Assembly: GCF_001422405.1 (NCBI RefSeq)
Contig: NZ_LMMV01000022.1
Span: 362,628-426,627 of the forward strand
Source of the DNA: Pseudorhodoferax sp. Leaf267
GTDB lineage: Bacteria; Pseudomonadota; Gammaproteobacteria; Burkholderiales; Burkholderiaceae_C
Reading direction: 5' to 3'
DNA: 64,000 bases
The position numbers were made by a program, and so were the translations under genes. Below, piece after piece: positions 39,951-50,071 of this stretch (the first letter of the stretch is position 1; each line of letters starts with the position of its first letter). The notes under the pieces were generated by a model. That model was not told the origin of the DNA. It searched no databases and saw only the letters and a program-made list of their open reading frames with translations.

Positions 39951-39980
39951 TTGACCTAGCGCGTCGATCGCGGGTAAACT
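39951..39980 (+). promoter_or_regulatory. Sigma-70 promoter of mdh
   Basis: TTGACC (39951-39956) and TAAACT (39975-39980) with an 18-bp spacer. Transcription would start near 39987, giving a leader of about 75 bases before the mdh ATG, which has a GGAGC Shine-Dalgarno. Confidence 0.65.
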
Positions 39981-40062
39981 CCTAGGCTGTCCGTCGACCT
40001 CCGACCAGCAGCCTGCCGCTTGGGCGGAGTCTTTTTCTCCTTCTCTTTCCGGAGCTTTCCTC

Positions 40063-41049
40063 ATGAGCAAAACGCCTGTCCGCGTGGCCGTCACCGGTGC
40101 CGCTGGCCAAATCGGTTACGCCCTTCTGTTTCGCATTGCTTCGGGCGAAATGCTCGGCAAGGACCAGCCGGTCATCCTGCAACTGCTGGAGATCCCGGAC
40201 GAGAAGGCCCAGAAGGCGCTCAAGGGCGTGATGATGGAACTGGACGACTGCGCATTCCCGCTGCTGGTCGGGCTGGAAGCCCACAGCGACCCGATGACCG
40301 CGTTCAAGGACACCGACTACGCGCTGCTGGTCGGCTCGCGTCCGCGCGGCCCGGGCATGGAGCGCGCCGAGCTGCTCGCCGTCAACGGCGCCATCTTCAC
40401 GGCGCAAGGCAAGGCCCTGAACGCTGTCGCCAGCCGCAACGTCAAGGTGTTGGTGGTCGGCAACCCGGCCAACACCAATGCCTACATCGCGATGAAGTCC
40501 GCGCCCGACCTGCCGCGCAAGAACTTCACGGCCATGCTGCGCCTGGACCACAACCGCGCATTGAGCCAGATCGCCGCCAAGACCGGCACCAAGGTCGCCG
40601 ACATCGAGAAGCTCACCGTCTGGGGCAACCACTCGCCCACGATGTATGCGGACTACCGCTTCGCCACGGTCAACGGCAAGAAGGTCAAGGACATCATCGA
40701 TGACCAGGTCTGGAACGCCGACACCTTCCTGCCTACCGTGGGCAAGCGCGGCGCGGCCATCATCGAAGCGCGTGGCCTGTCGTCGGCCGCTTCGGCCGCC
40801 AATGCCGCCATCGACCACATGCGCGACTGGGCACTGGGCTCCAACGGCAAGTGGGTGACGATGGGCATCCCGTCGGACGGCCAGTACGGCATCCCCAAGG
40901 ATGTGATGTTCGGCTTCCCGGTCACCACCGAAAACGGCGAATACAAGCTGGTCGAAGGCCTGGAGATCGACGCCTTCAGCCAGGAACGCATCGACAAGAC
41001 GCTGGCCGAGCTGCAGGGCGAACAGGACGGCGTCAAGCACCTGCTTTAA
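40063..41049 (+). CDS. mdh: Malate dehydrogenase
   Basis: NAD-dependent interconversion of malate and oxaloacetate. The 328-residue protein is of the cytosolic-type MDH used by Betaproteobacteria: [15 protein letters not shown] at 8-22, the substrate arginines in [13 protein letters not shown], the catalytic Asp in RLDHNRAL and the proton-relay His in [11 protein letters not shown]. It is driven by a clear promoter and a candidate GntR operator upstream, and faces the sdh-gltA operon. Confidence 0.98.
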   Translation: MSKTPVRVAVTGAAGQIGYALLFRIASGEMLGKDQPVILQLLEIPDEKAQKALKGVMMELDDCAFPLLVGLEAHSDPMTAFKDTDYALLVGSRPRGPGMERAELLAVNGAIFTAQGKALNAVASRNVKVLVVGNPANTNAYIAMKSAPDLPRKNFTAMLRLDHNRALSQIAAKTGTKVADIEKLTVWGNHSPTMYADYRFATVNGKKVKDIIDDQVWNADTFLPTVGKRGAAIIEARGLSSAASAANAAIDHMRDWALGSNGKWVTMGIPSDGQYGIPKDVMFGFPVTTENGEYKLVEGLEIDAFSQERIDKTLAELQGEQDGVKHLL

Positions 41050-41062
41050 AGCGAAAGCCCGC

Positions 41063-41851
41063 ATGCTCGACTGGAACCCCGCGCTCTACCGTCGTTACGA
41101 GGACGAGCGCACGCGCCCCGCACAGGACCTGCTGGCGCGCGTGCCCCTGGCGCAGGCGGCCCATGTGGTCGACCTGGGCTGCGGGCCGGGCAATTCCACC
41201 GAGCTGCTAGTGCAGCGCTTTCCTGGCGCTGCCGTCACCGGGGTCGACAACTCCGAGCCCATGCTGGCCAGTGCACGGGAGCGTTTGCCGCAGGCGCGCT
41301 TCGCATGGGGTGACATCGCGACCTGGGCGCCGCGGGAGGCCGATGGCCCCGCGCCCGACCTGATTTATGCCAATGCCGCCTTGCAGTGGGTGCCGGGCCA
41401 CGAGACGTTGGTCCCGCGCCTGTTCTCGGCGCTGGCGCCCGGCGGCGTGCTGGCCATCCAGATGCCCGACAACCGGCAGGAGCCCACGCACCGGCTGATG
41501 CGCGAGGTGGCGGCCCAGGCGCCCTGGGCCGAGCCCATCGGCGATGCCGACAAGCTGCGCACCGAACTGCTGGGCATCAACGGCTACTACGACCTGCTGG
41601 CCCCGGTGGCCGCGCAGGTCGATGTCTGGCACACCATCTACCAACACCCCATGGCCTCGGCTGCGGCGATCGTCGAGTGGGTGCGCAGCACCGGACTCAA
41701 GCCCTACGTGGACCGCCTGCCGCCCAAGCTGCAGGCCAGCTACCTGGCCGAGTACGAGCGCCGTGTCGCCGCTGCCTATGCGCCGCGTGCCGATGGCAAG
41801 CGGCTGCTCGCCTTCCCGCGCCTGTTCATCGTGGCGCGCAAGACCGCATGA
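41063..41851 (+). CDS. tam: Trans-aconitate 2-methyltransferase
   Basis: SAM-dependent methyltransferase that esterifies trans-aconitate, an inhibitory by-product of aconitase. The 262-residue protein has SAM motif I VVDLGCGPGNST near residue 35, followed by GVDNSEPML and a Tam-type C-terminal half (WHTIYQHPM, STGLKPYVDRLP). It starts 13 bp after mdh and overlaps the lyase gene by an ATGA junction. Finding it within a block that also has acnB fits this detoxification role. Confidence 0.9.
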   Translation: MLDWNPALYRRYEDERTRPAQDLLARVPLAQAAHVVDLGCGPGNSTELLVQRFPGAAVTGVDNSEPMLASARERLPQARFAWGDIATWAPREADGPAPDLIYANAALQWVPGHETLVPRLFSALAPGGVLAIQMPDNRQEPTHRLMREVAAQAPWAEPIGDADKLRTELLGINGYYDLLAPVAAQVDVWHTIYQHPMASAAAIVEWVRSTGLKPYVDRLPPKLQASYLAEYERRVAAAYAPRADGKRLLAFPRLFIVARKTA

Positions 41852-42861
41852 AGACGACGACCGCCAACCATCCCGCCACTGTGCTGCTCGGAGCCCAGGC
41901 GGGGTCCGTGACGTTGCCGGTCTGCGACCACTACAGCGGTGTCGAGGCGCGCATGCGCAAGAGCCTGGCGCTGCAGTCCGAGATGGCCCAGGAATTCGGC
42001 GCCTGCGTGTTCGACGTCACGCTCGATTGCGAAGACGGCGCACCAGTGGGCGGTGAAACCGAGCACGCGGCCCTGGTCACCGAATTGGCGCTGGCCGCCG
42101 CGCCCGGCATGCGGGTCGGCGTGCGCGTGCATCCGGTCGACCATGCGGCCTTCGAAGGCGACGTGGCTTGCATCGCCGGTCGCGCCGGCGCTCGCCTGAG
42201 CCACTTGATGGTGCCCAAGGTCGAAAGCCTGGCCGATGTGGTGCGCGCGGTGCAGGCGCTCGATGCGGCCGGCGCGTCGCAGCTGCCGCTGCACGTGCTG
42301 ATCGAATCACCGCTGGCGGTGCGCAACGCCTTCGACATCGCGGCGCACGCGCGCGTGCAGTCGCTGAGCTTCGGGCTCATGGACTTCGTCTCGGCCCACG
42401 CTGGCGCCATTCCGGCCGATGGCATGGGCGTGGCTGGTCAGTTCGCCCACCCGCTGGTGGTGCGCGCCAAGCTCGAGATCGCCTCGGCTGCCCATGCGTT
42501 CGGCAAGGTGCCATCGCATTGCGTCGTGACCGAGTTCAGTGATGGCGAGGCCATGCGCATGGCGGCACGCCGCGCCGCGCGCGAATTCGGCTACACGCGC
42601 ATGTGGAGCATCCACCCGAGCCAGATCCGCCCCATCCTCGAAGCATTCGCGCCAGATGAGGAACAGATCCATACCGCCGCTCAGATCGTGGATGCGGCCA
42701 TCGAAGCGAACTGGGCCCCTGTCAGTTTCGAAGGCACATTGCACGATCGCGCGAGCTACCGCCATTTCTGGCAGGTGCTCGTGCGCGCGCACGCCACCGG
42801 GCGTGCATTGCCCCCACAGGCGCAGGCGTGGTTCGCGTCTGCACCCCAGCCTGCCCACTGA
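41848..42861 (+). CDS. HpcH/HpaI aldolase / citrate lyase beta-like protein
   Basis: A 337-residue TIM-barrel C-C lyase of the CitE-like family, which acts on CoA thioesters such as malyl- or citramalyl-CoA. The metal-binding acidic motif DCEDGAP is at 60-66, MVPKVES and LIESPLAVRN carry further conserved acidic and substrate residues, and FGLMDF follows. No citrate lyase alpha or gamma genes are nearby, so a true citrate lyase is unlikely. It is coupled to tam. The exact substrate is unknown. Confidence 0.85.
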   Translation: MKTTTANHPATVLLGAQAGSVTLPVCDHYSGVEARMRKSLALQSEMAQEFGACVFDVTLDCEDGAPVGGETEHAALVTELALAAAPGMRVGVRVHPVDHAAFEGDVACIAGRAGARLSHLMVPKVESLADVVRAVQALDAAGASQLPLHVLIESPLAVRNAFDIAAHARVQSLSFGLMDFVSAHAGAIPADGMGVAGQFAHPLVVRAKLEIASAAHAFGKVPSHCVVTEFSDGEAMRMAARRAAREFGYTRMWSIHPSQIRPILEAFAPDEEQIHTAAQIVDAAIEANWAPVSFEGTLHDRASYRHFWQVLVRAHATGRALPPQAQAWFASAPQPAH

Positions 42862-42892
42862 AGCCAAACATCTCGCCAAGGAAAGCCCATCC

Positions 42893-43492
42893 ATGAAAAA
42901 GCTCGCCCTCATCGCCGCCCTGTCGTTCGCACTGCCATTCGCGGCCTCGGCCCAGAGCAGTGCGTCCAAGGCCGCGGCCGAGCCCTCGACCAAGGCAGCA
43001 GCCAAACCTGCCGCCAAACCCGCGGCCAAGTCCACTGCGAAGGCGGAGCCGAAGAAGGCCCCCTTGCGCCGCAGCGCCGCCAAGGCCGTGGAAGAGGTCA
43101 CGCCGATCTCGGACGACCCCAACGTGGTCATCGGCGATGCCGAACTGGCGGTGGCGAACAAGGTGTTCACCGGCAAGATCCAGTGCGAACTGGGTGCCGA
43201 CGTGGTCGTCACCGCCGACGAGAAGAAAGCCGGCTTCTTCACGGTCTCCACCAAGGGGGCGCGCTACCGCATGCATCCGGTCGAAAGCCGGACCGGTGCG
43301 ATCCGCCTGGAAGACCCCAAGGCTGGCGCCATGTGGCTGCAGCTGGGCAACAAGTCCATGCTCATGAACCAGAAGCAGGGCATCCGCCTGGCGGACGAGT
43401 GCCAGGCACCTGCCCAGCTGGCGTTCGCCGATGAAATGAAGAAGAACCCGCCCCGTTCCATCTTCGAGAGCGCCGACGCTCCCAAGAATTAA
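42893..43492 (+). CDS. Secreted Ala/Lys-rich protein with small C-terminal domain, unknown function
   Basis: The 199-residue protein has a signal peptide cleaved after about residue 22 (AASA-Q), an Ala/Lys/Pro repeat linker (about 25-65) and a beta-rich domain with two cysteines (in KIQCELG and ADECQAP) that could form a disulfide. The spacing of Cys, a GARYRM stretch and a Trp is loosely reminiscent of MliC-type lysozyme inhibitors, but I do not claim membership. It lies between the CitE-like lyase and acnB, 31 bp after the former. Confidence 0.75.
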   Translation: MKKLALIAALSFALPFAASAQSSASKAAAEPSTKAAAKPAAKPAAKSTAKAEPKKAPLRRSAAKAVEEVTPISDDPNVVIGDAELAVANKVFTGKIQCELGADVVVTADEKKAGFFTVSTKGARYRMHPVESRTGAIRLEDPKAGAMWLQLGNKSMLMNQKQGIRLADECQAPAQLAFADEMKKNPPRSIFESADAPKN

Positions 43493-43567
43493 CCCGCCAT
43501 GTCGCCCCACGCCGACGGTGCGCTTCTTGCTTGTGCGTCTGTTGGCCCGTTCCCAGGAGAATAGAGA

Positions 43568-46174
43568 ATGTTGCAAGCCTACCGTGAACATGTTGCCGAG
43601 CGCGCCGCGCTGGGCATCCCGCCGCTGCCGCTGTCCGCAAAACAGACGGCCGAACTCATCGAGCTGTTGAAGGCGCCTCCGGCGGACGAGGGCGAATTCC
43701 TGCTGAACCTGATCACGCACCGTGTGCCCGCCGGCGTGGACGACGCCGCCAAGGTGAAGGCCAGCTACCTGGCCGCAGTGGCCCATGGCACCGAAAAGAG
43801 CCCGCTGATCAGCCGTGCCAAGGCCACCGAGCTGCTCGGCACCATGCTGGGCGGCTACAACATCGGCGCCATGGTCGATCTGCTGAAGGACACCGAGGTC
43901 AGTGCCGTCGCCGCCGCAGGCCTGAAGAAGACGCTGCTGATGTTCGACCAGTTCCATGACGTCAAGGAACTGGCCGACGCCGGCAATGCCAACGCCAAGT
44001 CGGTGCTGCAGAGTTGGGCCGATGCCGAGTGGTTCACGAGCCGCCCCGAGGTGCCCAAGAGCATCACCTTTACGGTGTTCAAGGTGCCTGGCGAGACCAA
44101 CACCGACGACCTGTCGCCCGCGCCCGACGCGACCACGCGCCCTGACATCCCGATGCATGCGCTGGCCATGCTCAAGAACAAGCGGGACGGCGCAGCCTTC
44201 ACGCCCGAGGAAGACGGCAAGCGCGGCCCGGTCAAGTTCATCGAAGACCTGGTCAAGCGCGGCCTGCCCGTGGCCTATGTGGGCGACGTGGTCGGCACCG
44301 GTTCCTCGCGCAAGTCGGCCACCAACTCGGTCCTGTGGTTCACGGGCGAAGACATTCCCTTCATCCCGAACAAGAAGTTCGGCGGTGTCTGCCTGGGCAC
44401 CAAGATCGCGCCCATCTTCTACAACACCATGGAAGACGCCGGCGCGTTGCCGATCGAGCTGGACGTGAGCCAGATGAACATGGGCGACACCATCGAATTG
44501 CGCCCCTACGAAGGCAAAGCCTTGAAGGACGGCCAGGTCATCGCCGAGTTCACGGTGAAGAGCGAGGTGCTGTTCGACGAAGTGCGCGCCGGTGGCCGCA
44601 TTCCGCTGATCATCGGCCGCGGCCTTACGGGCAAGGCGCGTGAAGCCTTGGGCCTGCCTGCTTCCACGCTGTTCCGCCTGCCGCAAGCGCCGGCAGACAG
44701 CGGCAAGGGCTTCTCGCTGGCGCAGAAGATGGTGGGCCGCGCCTGCGGCCTGCCGGAAGGCCAGGGCGTGCGCCCCGGCACCTACTGCGAGCCCAAGATG
44801 ACTTCAGTCGGCAGCCAGGACACCACTGGCCCGATGACCCGCGACGAGCTGAAGGACCTGGCCTGCCTGGGCTTCTCGGCCGATCTGGTCATGCAATCGT
44901 TCTGCCATACGGCCGCCTATCCGAAAAAGGTGGACGTGAAGATGCACCACGAGCTGCCGGACTTCATCAGCACCCGCGGCGGCATCTCGCTGCGCCCCGG
45001 TGACGGCGTGATCCACAGCTGGCTGAACCGTCTGCTGACGCCCGACACCGTGGGCACGGGTGGCGATTCGCACACGCGTTTCCCGATCGGCATCAGCTTC
45101 CCCGCAGGCTCCGGCCTGGTCGCGTTTGCGGCCGCCACGGGCGTGATGCCGCTGGACATGCCCGAGAGCGTGCTCGTCAAGTTCAAGGGCAAGAAGCAGC
45201 CCGGCGTCACGCTGCGCGACTTGGTCAACGCGATCCCGCTATACGCCATCAAGCAGGGCCTCTTGACGGTCGAGAAGAAGGGCAAGAAGAACATCTTCTC
45301 GGGCCGCATCCTGGAGATCGAAGGCCTGCCGGACCTGAAGGTCGAGCAAGCCTTCGAGCTGTCCGACGCGTCGGCCGAGCGCTCTGCCGCCGGCTGCACG
45401 GTGCACCTGAACAAGGAGCCGATCGCCGAGTACATCACCAGCAACATCACGTTGATGAAGTGGATGATCGCCGAGGGCTATGCCGACGCACGCACGCTGG
45501 CGCGCCGTATCGCCGCGCAGGAAGCCTGGCTCAAGGACCAGCAACTGCTCAAGGGCGACGCAGACGCCGAATACGCGGCCGTGATCGAGATCGACCTGGC
45601 CGACATCCACGAGCCCATCGTGGCCTGCCCGAACGACCCGGACGACGTGAAGACGCTGTCCGAAGTCGCCGGGGCCAAGATCGACGAGGTGTTCATCGGT
45701 TCGTGCATGACCAACATCGGCCACTTCCGCGCGGCGTCCAAGCTGCTCGAAGGCAAGCGTGACATCCCGGTCAAGCTGTGGATCGCGCCGCCGACCAAGA
45801 TGGACGCGCAGCAGCTGACCGAGGAGGGCCACTACGGCGTGTTCGGCAATGCCGGCGCGCGCACCGAAATGCCCGGCTGCTCGCTGTGCATGGGCAACCA
45901 GGCCCAGGTGCGCGAGGGTGCGACGGTCATGTCGACCAGCACGCGCAACTTCCCGAACCGCCTGGGCAAGAACACCAATGTGTATCTGGGCTCGGCCGAG
46001 CTGGCCTCCATCTGCTCCAAGCTGGGCCGCATTCCGACCAAGGCAGAGTACCTGGCCGACATGGGCGTGCTGACGGCCGCCAGCGGCCAGATCTACCAGT
46101 ACTTGAACTTCGACAAGGTGGCGGAGTATTCGGACGTGGCAGACACGGTCAAGGACGGTGTGGTCACGGCCTGA
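43568..46174 (+). CDS. acnB: Aconitate hydratase B
   Basis: Interconverts citrate and isocitrate. The 868-residue protein has the AcnB order: N-terminal HEAT-like domain, swivel domain ([15 protein letters not shown]), then the aconitase core, with cluster cysteines in [13 protein letters not shown] and [13 protein letters not shown]. The Shine-Dalgarno AGGAG lies a few bases upstream of the ATG. A bidirectional terminator follows. Together with gltA, sdh and mdh it completes a TCA cluster. Confidence 0.98.
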   Translation: MLQAYREHVAERAALGIPPLPLSAKQTAELIELLKAPPADEGEFLLNLITHRVPAGVDDAAKVKASYLAAVAHGTEKSPLISRAKATELLGTMLGGYNIGAMVDLLKDTEVSAVAAAGLKKTLLMFDQFHDVKELADAGNANAKSVLQSWADAEWFTSRPEVPKSITFTVFKVPGETNTDDLSPAPDATTRPDIPMHALAMLKNKRDGAAFTPEEDGKRGPVKFIEDLVKRGLPVAYVGDVVGTGSSRKSATNSVLWFTGEDIPFIPNKKFGGVCLGTKIAPIFYNTMEDAGALPIELDVSQMNMGDTIELRPYEGKALKDGQVIAEFTVKSEVLFDEVRAGGRIPLIIGRGLTGKAREALGLPASTLFRLPQAPADSGKGFSLAQKMVGRACGLPEGQGVRPGTYCEPKMTSVGSQDTTGPMTRDELKDLACLGFSADLVMQSFCHTAAYPKKVDVKMHHELPDFISTRGGISLRPGDGVIHSWLNRLLTPDTVGTGGDSHTRFPIGISFPAGSGLVAFAAATGVMPLDMPESVLVKFKGKKQPGVTLRDLVNAIPLYAIKQGLLTVEKKGKKNIFSGRILEIEGLPDLKVEQAFELSDASAERSAAGCTVHLNKEPIAEYITSNITLMKWMIAEGYADARTLARRIAAQEAWLKDQQLLKGDADAEYAAVIEIDLADIHEPIVACPNDPDDVKTLSEVAGAKIDEVFIGSCMTNIGHFRAASKLLEGKRDIPVKLWIAPPTKMDAQQLTEEGHYGVFGNAGARTEMPGCSLCMGNQAQVREGATVMSTSTRNFPNRLGKNTNVYLGSAELASICSKLGRIPTKAEYLADMGVLTAASGQIYQYLNFDKVAEYSDVADTVKDGVVTA

Positions 46175-46211
46175 AGTGGCCAGCGGGCTGCGGCCCGCGC
46201 CGCCAAAAACG

Positions 46212-46236
46212 AAAGCCCGCACTGCGGGCTTTTTTT
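46212..46236. terminator. Bidirectional terminator between acnB and tolA
   Basis: AAAGCCCGC (46212-46220) and GCGGGCTTT (46224-46232) form a nine-base-pair stem with a three-base loop, followed by more T on the plus strand; the flanking A run gives a shorter U tract on the minus strand. It serves the convergent acnB and tolA genes. Confidence 0.88.
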
Positions 46237-46255
46237 CGTCTGGCTCTCCTGAGCG

Positions 46256-47299
46256 CTACTCCTTGGGCCGGAAGCTGATGACCAGCAGCGGAGGCACGCG
46301 TCCGTCGGTGTCGCGCGGCAGGGTCTCGGTCTTGTCGATCGCGCGCAGCACGGCATCGTCCCAGGCCTTAATGCCGCTGGACTTGACCAGGCGCTTGCCT
46401 GTGATCGTGCCATCGGGGGCGGCGCGCACCTCGACCTCTGCACTCGGGTTGCCCGGCACGCTGTCGGGGAACACGATGTTGGGCCGCACCCGGGCCGCCA
46501 CCCTGCCGCCGTAGCTGGCCGACGGGCCGCTGGACTGCATCGCGCTGCCGGTGGCCGTGGCACCGCCACTGGCGCCCGCGAAGCCCTGCATGCGGCGGAT
46601 GTTCTCCTCGCGCCGCGCGTTGGCGTCGCGCTCCTGCTGCGCCTTGATGGCCTGCTGGCGTTTGGCATCGGCTGCGGCCTTTTCGGCCTTTTCGATCTTT
46701 TCTGCCTTCTCGGCGCGTTCGGCTTTCTCGGCCTTTTCGCGCTCTGCCTTTTCGGCTTTGGCTGCCCTTTCGGCTTTCTCTGCCTTCTCGGCTCTTTCTG
46801 CTTTCTCCGCCTTCTCCTGCGCATCGCGCTTGGCCTGTGCCTGTTGCTCCTGCCGCTTTTTCTCCGCAGCCTTGCGCTGCTGCTCCTCACGCTGCTCGGC
46901 CAACTCCTTGGCGGCTTCTTCGCGCTTCTTCTTCTCGCGCTCGAGCGCGATCTGCGCGTCGCGCACGCTGGTGTCGGGCGGTGGTGGCGCCGGTGCTGCC
47001 TTGGGCGGTGCGGGTGGCGGTGGTAGTGGCTCGACCTTGGGCTGCGGCCGGGGCGGCTCAGGGACCGGTTGGGGGGTTGGCGGCTCGACCGCGCGCGGCG
47101 CCGCCTGCTGGCGCACCGAGGACCAGATCTCGGCCTCGACGGCCGGGCTCTCCTGCGACTTCCAGTTGACGCCCCAGGTCAGCGCTGCGATCAGCAACAC
47201 GTGGGCCAGCAGCGCCAGGCCCACGGCGCGCGGCAGGCCCGCCTGCGGTGGCGGCGCCAGGCTGGACGGGTCCATCGGGGCATGCTGCAGCGTGGCCAT
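46256..47299 (-). CDS. tolA: TolA, Tol-Pal envelope integrity protein
   Basis: TolA links the TolQR inner-membrane motor to the outer membrane through the periplasm. The 347-residue protein has one N-terminal membrane helix (about 25-44), a Pro-rich stretch (about 70-108), a long Lys/Glu/Ala coiled coil (about 110-235) built of repeated Glu-Lys-Ala units and a TonB-like C-terminal domain (about 255-347) containing VFPDSVPGNPSAEVEV. The coiled-coil repeats produce a long antisense open frame, which is not a gene. It follows tolR by eight bases. tolB and pal are outside the window. Confidence 0.93.
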   Translation of the reverse strand: MATLQHAPMDPSSLAPPPQAGLPRAVGLALLAHVLLIAALTWGVNWKSQESPAVEAEIWSSVRQQAAPRAVEPPTPQPVPEPPRPQPKVEPLPPPPAPPKAAPAPPPPDTSVRDAQIALEREKKKREEAAKELAEQREEQQRKAAEKKRQEQQAQAKRDAQEKAEKAERAEKAEKAERAAKAEKAEREKAEKAERAEKAEKIEKAEKAAADAKRQQAIKAQQERDANARREENIRRMQGFAGASGGATATGSAMQSSGPSASYGGRVAARVRPNIVFPDSVPGNPSAEVEVRAAPDGTITGKRLVKSSGIKAWDDAVLRAIDKTETLPRDTDGRVPPLLVISFRPKE

Positions 47300-47307
47300 C
47301 GATGCGG

Positions 47308-47727
<420 letters not shown>

Positions 47728-47728
47728 G

Positions 47729-48421
47729 TCAGTGCCCGGAGGGCGATTGCGTCGCCACGTTGCGCTGCAGGATGTTGCAAAACTCTTCGATGAAGGTCTC
47801 CAGCCGGATCGCCGTGCGGTCGATGTCGCGCGCGAAGCGGTTGTAGGCCACGACCGCCGGGATCGCCGCGAACAGGCCGATGGCCGTGGCCACCAGCGCC
47901 TCGGCGATGCCGGGTGCTACGGTGGCCAGCGTCACCTGCTGCATGCTGGCCAGGCCGGTGAAGGCGTGCATGATGCCCCAGACCGTGCCGAACAGGCCCA
48001 CGTAAGGCGAGACCGAGCCCACCGACGCCATGAACGAGAGGTTGGTCTCGATCACGTCCATCTCGCGCTGGAAGCTGGCGCGCATGGCGCGGCGCGCGCC
48101 GTCCATCAGCGTGCCGGCGTCGTTGATGCGGCGCTCGCGCAGCTTCTGGTATTCGCGCATGCCGCTGGCGAAGATGCGTTCCATCGGGCCGGCGCTCTTG
48201 GCGTTCTGCGTGGCGGCGGCGTGCAACTCGTTGAGGTTGCTGCCGGACCAGAAGTCGCGCTCGAATTCCTCGTTCAGCGCGTGCACCTTCTTGAGAGCGA
48301 ACAGCTTGCGAAAGATGGCAGCCCAGCTGGCGATGGAGACGATGATCAGCAGCAGCATCACGGCCTGCACGACGAAACTGGCGTTGAGGACCAGGTTCAG
48401 GATCGACATGTCCTGGTTCAT
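47729..48421 (-). CDS. tolQ: TolQ/ExbB-family motor protein
   Basis: A 230-residue protein with three membrane segments (about 13-38, 130-155, 172-195). The third-helix region LATVAPGIAEALVATAIGLFAAIPA is split by the conserved Pro and Thr residues that line the channel, and the second region contains VGLFGTVWGIM. It follows ybgC with a 40-bp gap. Confidence 0.95.
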   Translation of the reverse strand: MNQDMSILNLVLNASFVVQAVMLLLIIVSIASWAAIFRKLFALKKVHALNEEFERDFWSGSNLNELHAAATQNAKSAGPMERIFASGMREYQKLRERRINDAGTLMDGARRAMRASFQREMDVIETNLSFMASVGSVSPYVGLFGTVWGIMHAFTGLASMQQVTLATVAPGIAEALVATAIGLFAAIPAVVAYNRFARDIDRTAIRLETFIEEFCNILQRNVATQSPSGH

Positions 48422-48461
48422 GGCAGGCAGCTCCGCGCCACGGTCAGGCAGGTGTTCAAGG

Positions 48462-48890
48462 TCATTGCTCGAGGACTTCCAAAAGAGAGGGCGGGATTCT
48501 CGCAGGCCGTAGCGTGGCCGCGTCGACCCAGCCGATGCGGATCTGGCCTTCGCACAGCACGGCGCCTTCTACGCCTCCCGCCAGCACACGCTGCGCGAGT
48601 AGGAGCGAGGCCGAGCCGAAACGTTCCACGCGAACGGTGACCAGAAGTTGATCGTCCAGCCGCGCCGGCCGCAGGTAGCGCACCTGGGTGTCGCTCACGA
48701 CGAACATGCCACCGACATCGTCCTTCAGCTGGCGCTGGCCGATGCCGTGCGTGCGCAGCCATTCGGTGCGCGCGCGCTCGAAGAACTTAAGGTAGTTCAC
48801 ATAGAACACGATGCCGCCGGCGTCCGTGTCCTCCCAGTACACGCGTACCGGGAAGGTGAACGCGTCCTGCAGGGCGGGCGCGCGCGTCAC
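48462..48890 (-). CDS. ybgC: Tol-Pal associated acyl-CoA thioesterase YbgC
   Basis: A hotdog-fold thioesterase of 142 residues, normally the first gene of the tol-pal cluster. The motif YWEDTDAGGIVFYVNYLKF matches the family, with Asp21/Asp23, but the His found after GGVVY in E. coli YbgC is Tyr30 here. The start is a GTG that overlaps the aminotransferase stop (GTGA); no ATG is available at the right place. It precedes tolQ. Confidence 0.93.
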   Translation of the reverse strand: MTRAPALQDAFTFPVRVYWEDTDAGGIVFYVNYLKFFERARTEWLRTHGIGQRQLKDDVGGMFVVSDTQVRYLRPARLDDQLLVTVRVERFGSASLLLAQRVLAGGVEGAVLCEGQIRIGWVDAATLRPARIPPSLLEVLEQ

Positions 48891-50071
48891 GCGAGCAGGC
48901 CCCTGAGCCGCTGCACGGCCTCTTGCAGGTGCGCCATGGAACTGGCCGTGGAAAAGCGGATGAAGTTCGCGGTCGTCGCTTGGCCGAAGTCGCGGCCCGG
49001 CGTCACGGCCACGTGGGCGCGCCGCATGACCTCGAAGGCGAAATCCCAGCTGCCCTCGATGCCCAGCCTGCGGCAGGCGTCCGAGCAGTCGGCCCAGGCG
49101 TAGAACGCGCCATCGGGCATCACCGGCACGGCCAGGCCCAGGTCGTTCAGCGCGGGCACGAAGTAGTCGCGCCGGGCGCGAAACTCGGCGCGGCGCTGCT
49201 CGTACAGCGCCAGGCTTTCGTCCTCGAAGCAGGCCAGCGCCGCATGCTGGGCGACCGTGCTGGCGCAGATGAACAGGTTCTGCGCGATGCGCTCGACCAC
49301 GGGCACTAGCGCGTCGGGCACGACCAGCCAGCCCAGCCGCCAGCCCGTCATGTTGAAGTATTTGCTGAAGCTGTTGATGCTGACGATCTGGTCGTCCAGC
49401 GCCAAGGCGCTGCGGCCGAAAGCCGGGTCGTACGAAAGGCCCAGGTAGATCTCGTCGACCAGCGTGATGCCGCCACGGTGGCGCACATGGTCGTGGATGC
49501 GGCGCAGCTCCTCGGTGGCGATGGAGGTGCCCGTGGGGTTGGACGGCGAGGCCAGCAGCACGCCACGCGTATGCGTGTTCCAGGCAGCCGCGACCTTGTC
49601 GGCGCTGAGCTGGAAGCGCTCGGCCGCCGTGGTCGGCAGCAGCACGGAGCGGCCCTCGGCGGCACTCACGAAATGCCGGTTGCAGGGGTAGCTCGGGTCC
49701 GGCATCAGCATCTCGTCGCCGGCTTCGATCAGCGCCAGGCAGGCCAGCTGTAGCGCGGCCGAGGCGCCAGCCGTGATGACGATGCGGCGCGCCGGCACGT
49801 CGATGCCGAAGCGCGTGCGGTACCAGTCGCTGATGCGCTCGCGCAGTGCGGGCAGGCCGGTGGCCGGCGTGTACTGCGTGCGTCCATCGTGGATGGCGCG
49901 CTGGGCGGCCACCTGCACCAGCGGCGGCGCCGTGAAGTCGGGCTCGCCGATGTTCAGGAAGACCATGGGCCGGTCGCTGCGCTCCACCTCGCGCGCCAGT
50001 GCGGCGGCCTGCTTGGCGACTTCCATGACATAGAACGGCTCGATGGCCTGCGCGCGGCGCGAGATCCTCAT
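48887..50071 (-). CDS. PLP-dependent aminotransferase, class I/II
   Basis: A fold-type I aminotransferase of 394 residues. The PLP lysine is Lys237 in [16 protein letters not shown]; the [14 protein letters not shown] and IRFS segments are those of aspartate/aromatic/alanine-type enzymes. The substrate cannot be fixed from sequence. The ATG at 50071 overlaps the nusB stop (ATGA), and the 3' end overlaps ybgC. Confidence 0.9.
   Translation of the reverse strand: MRISRRAQAIEPFYVMEVAKQAAALAREVERSDRPMVFLNIGEPDFTAPPLVQVAAQRAIHDGRTQYTPATGLPALRERISDWYRTRFGIDVPARRIVITAGASAALQLACLALIEAGDEMLMPDPSYPCNRHFVSAAEGRSVLLPTTAAERFQLSADKVAAAWNTHTRGVLLASPSNPTGTSIATEELRRIHDHVRHRGGITLVDEIYLGLSYDPAFGRSALALDDQIVSINSFSKYFNMTGWRLGWLVVPDALVPVVERIAQNLFICASTVAQHAALACFEDESLALYEQRRAEFRARRDYFVPALNDLGLAVPVMPDGAFYAWADCSDACRRLGIEGSWDFAFEVMRRAHVAVTPGRDFGQATTANFIRFSTASSMAHLQEAVQRLRGLLA

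Noticed and set aside
46800-47050. DNA repeat array in tolA
   Set aside because: The repetition is at the protein level, with codon variation between units, as normal for TolA; it is not a CRISPR or tandem DNA repeat.
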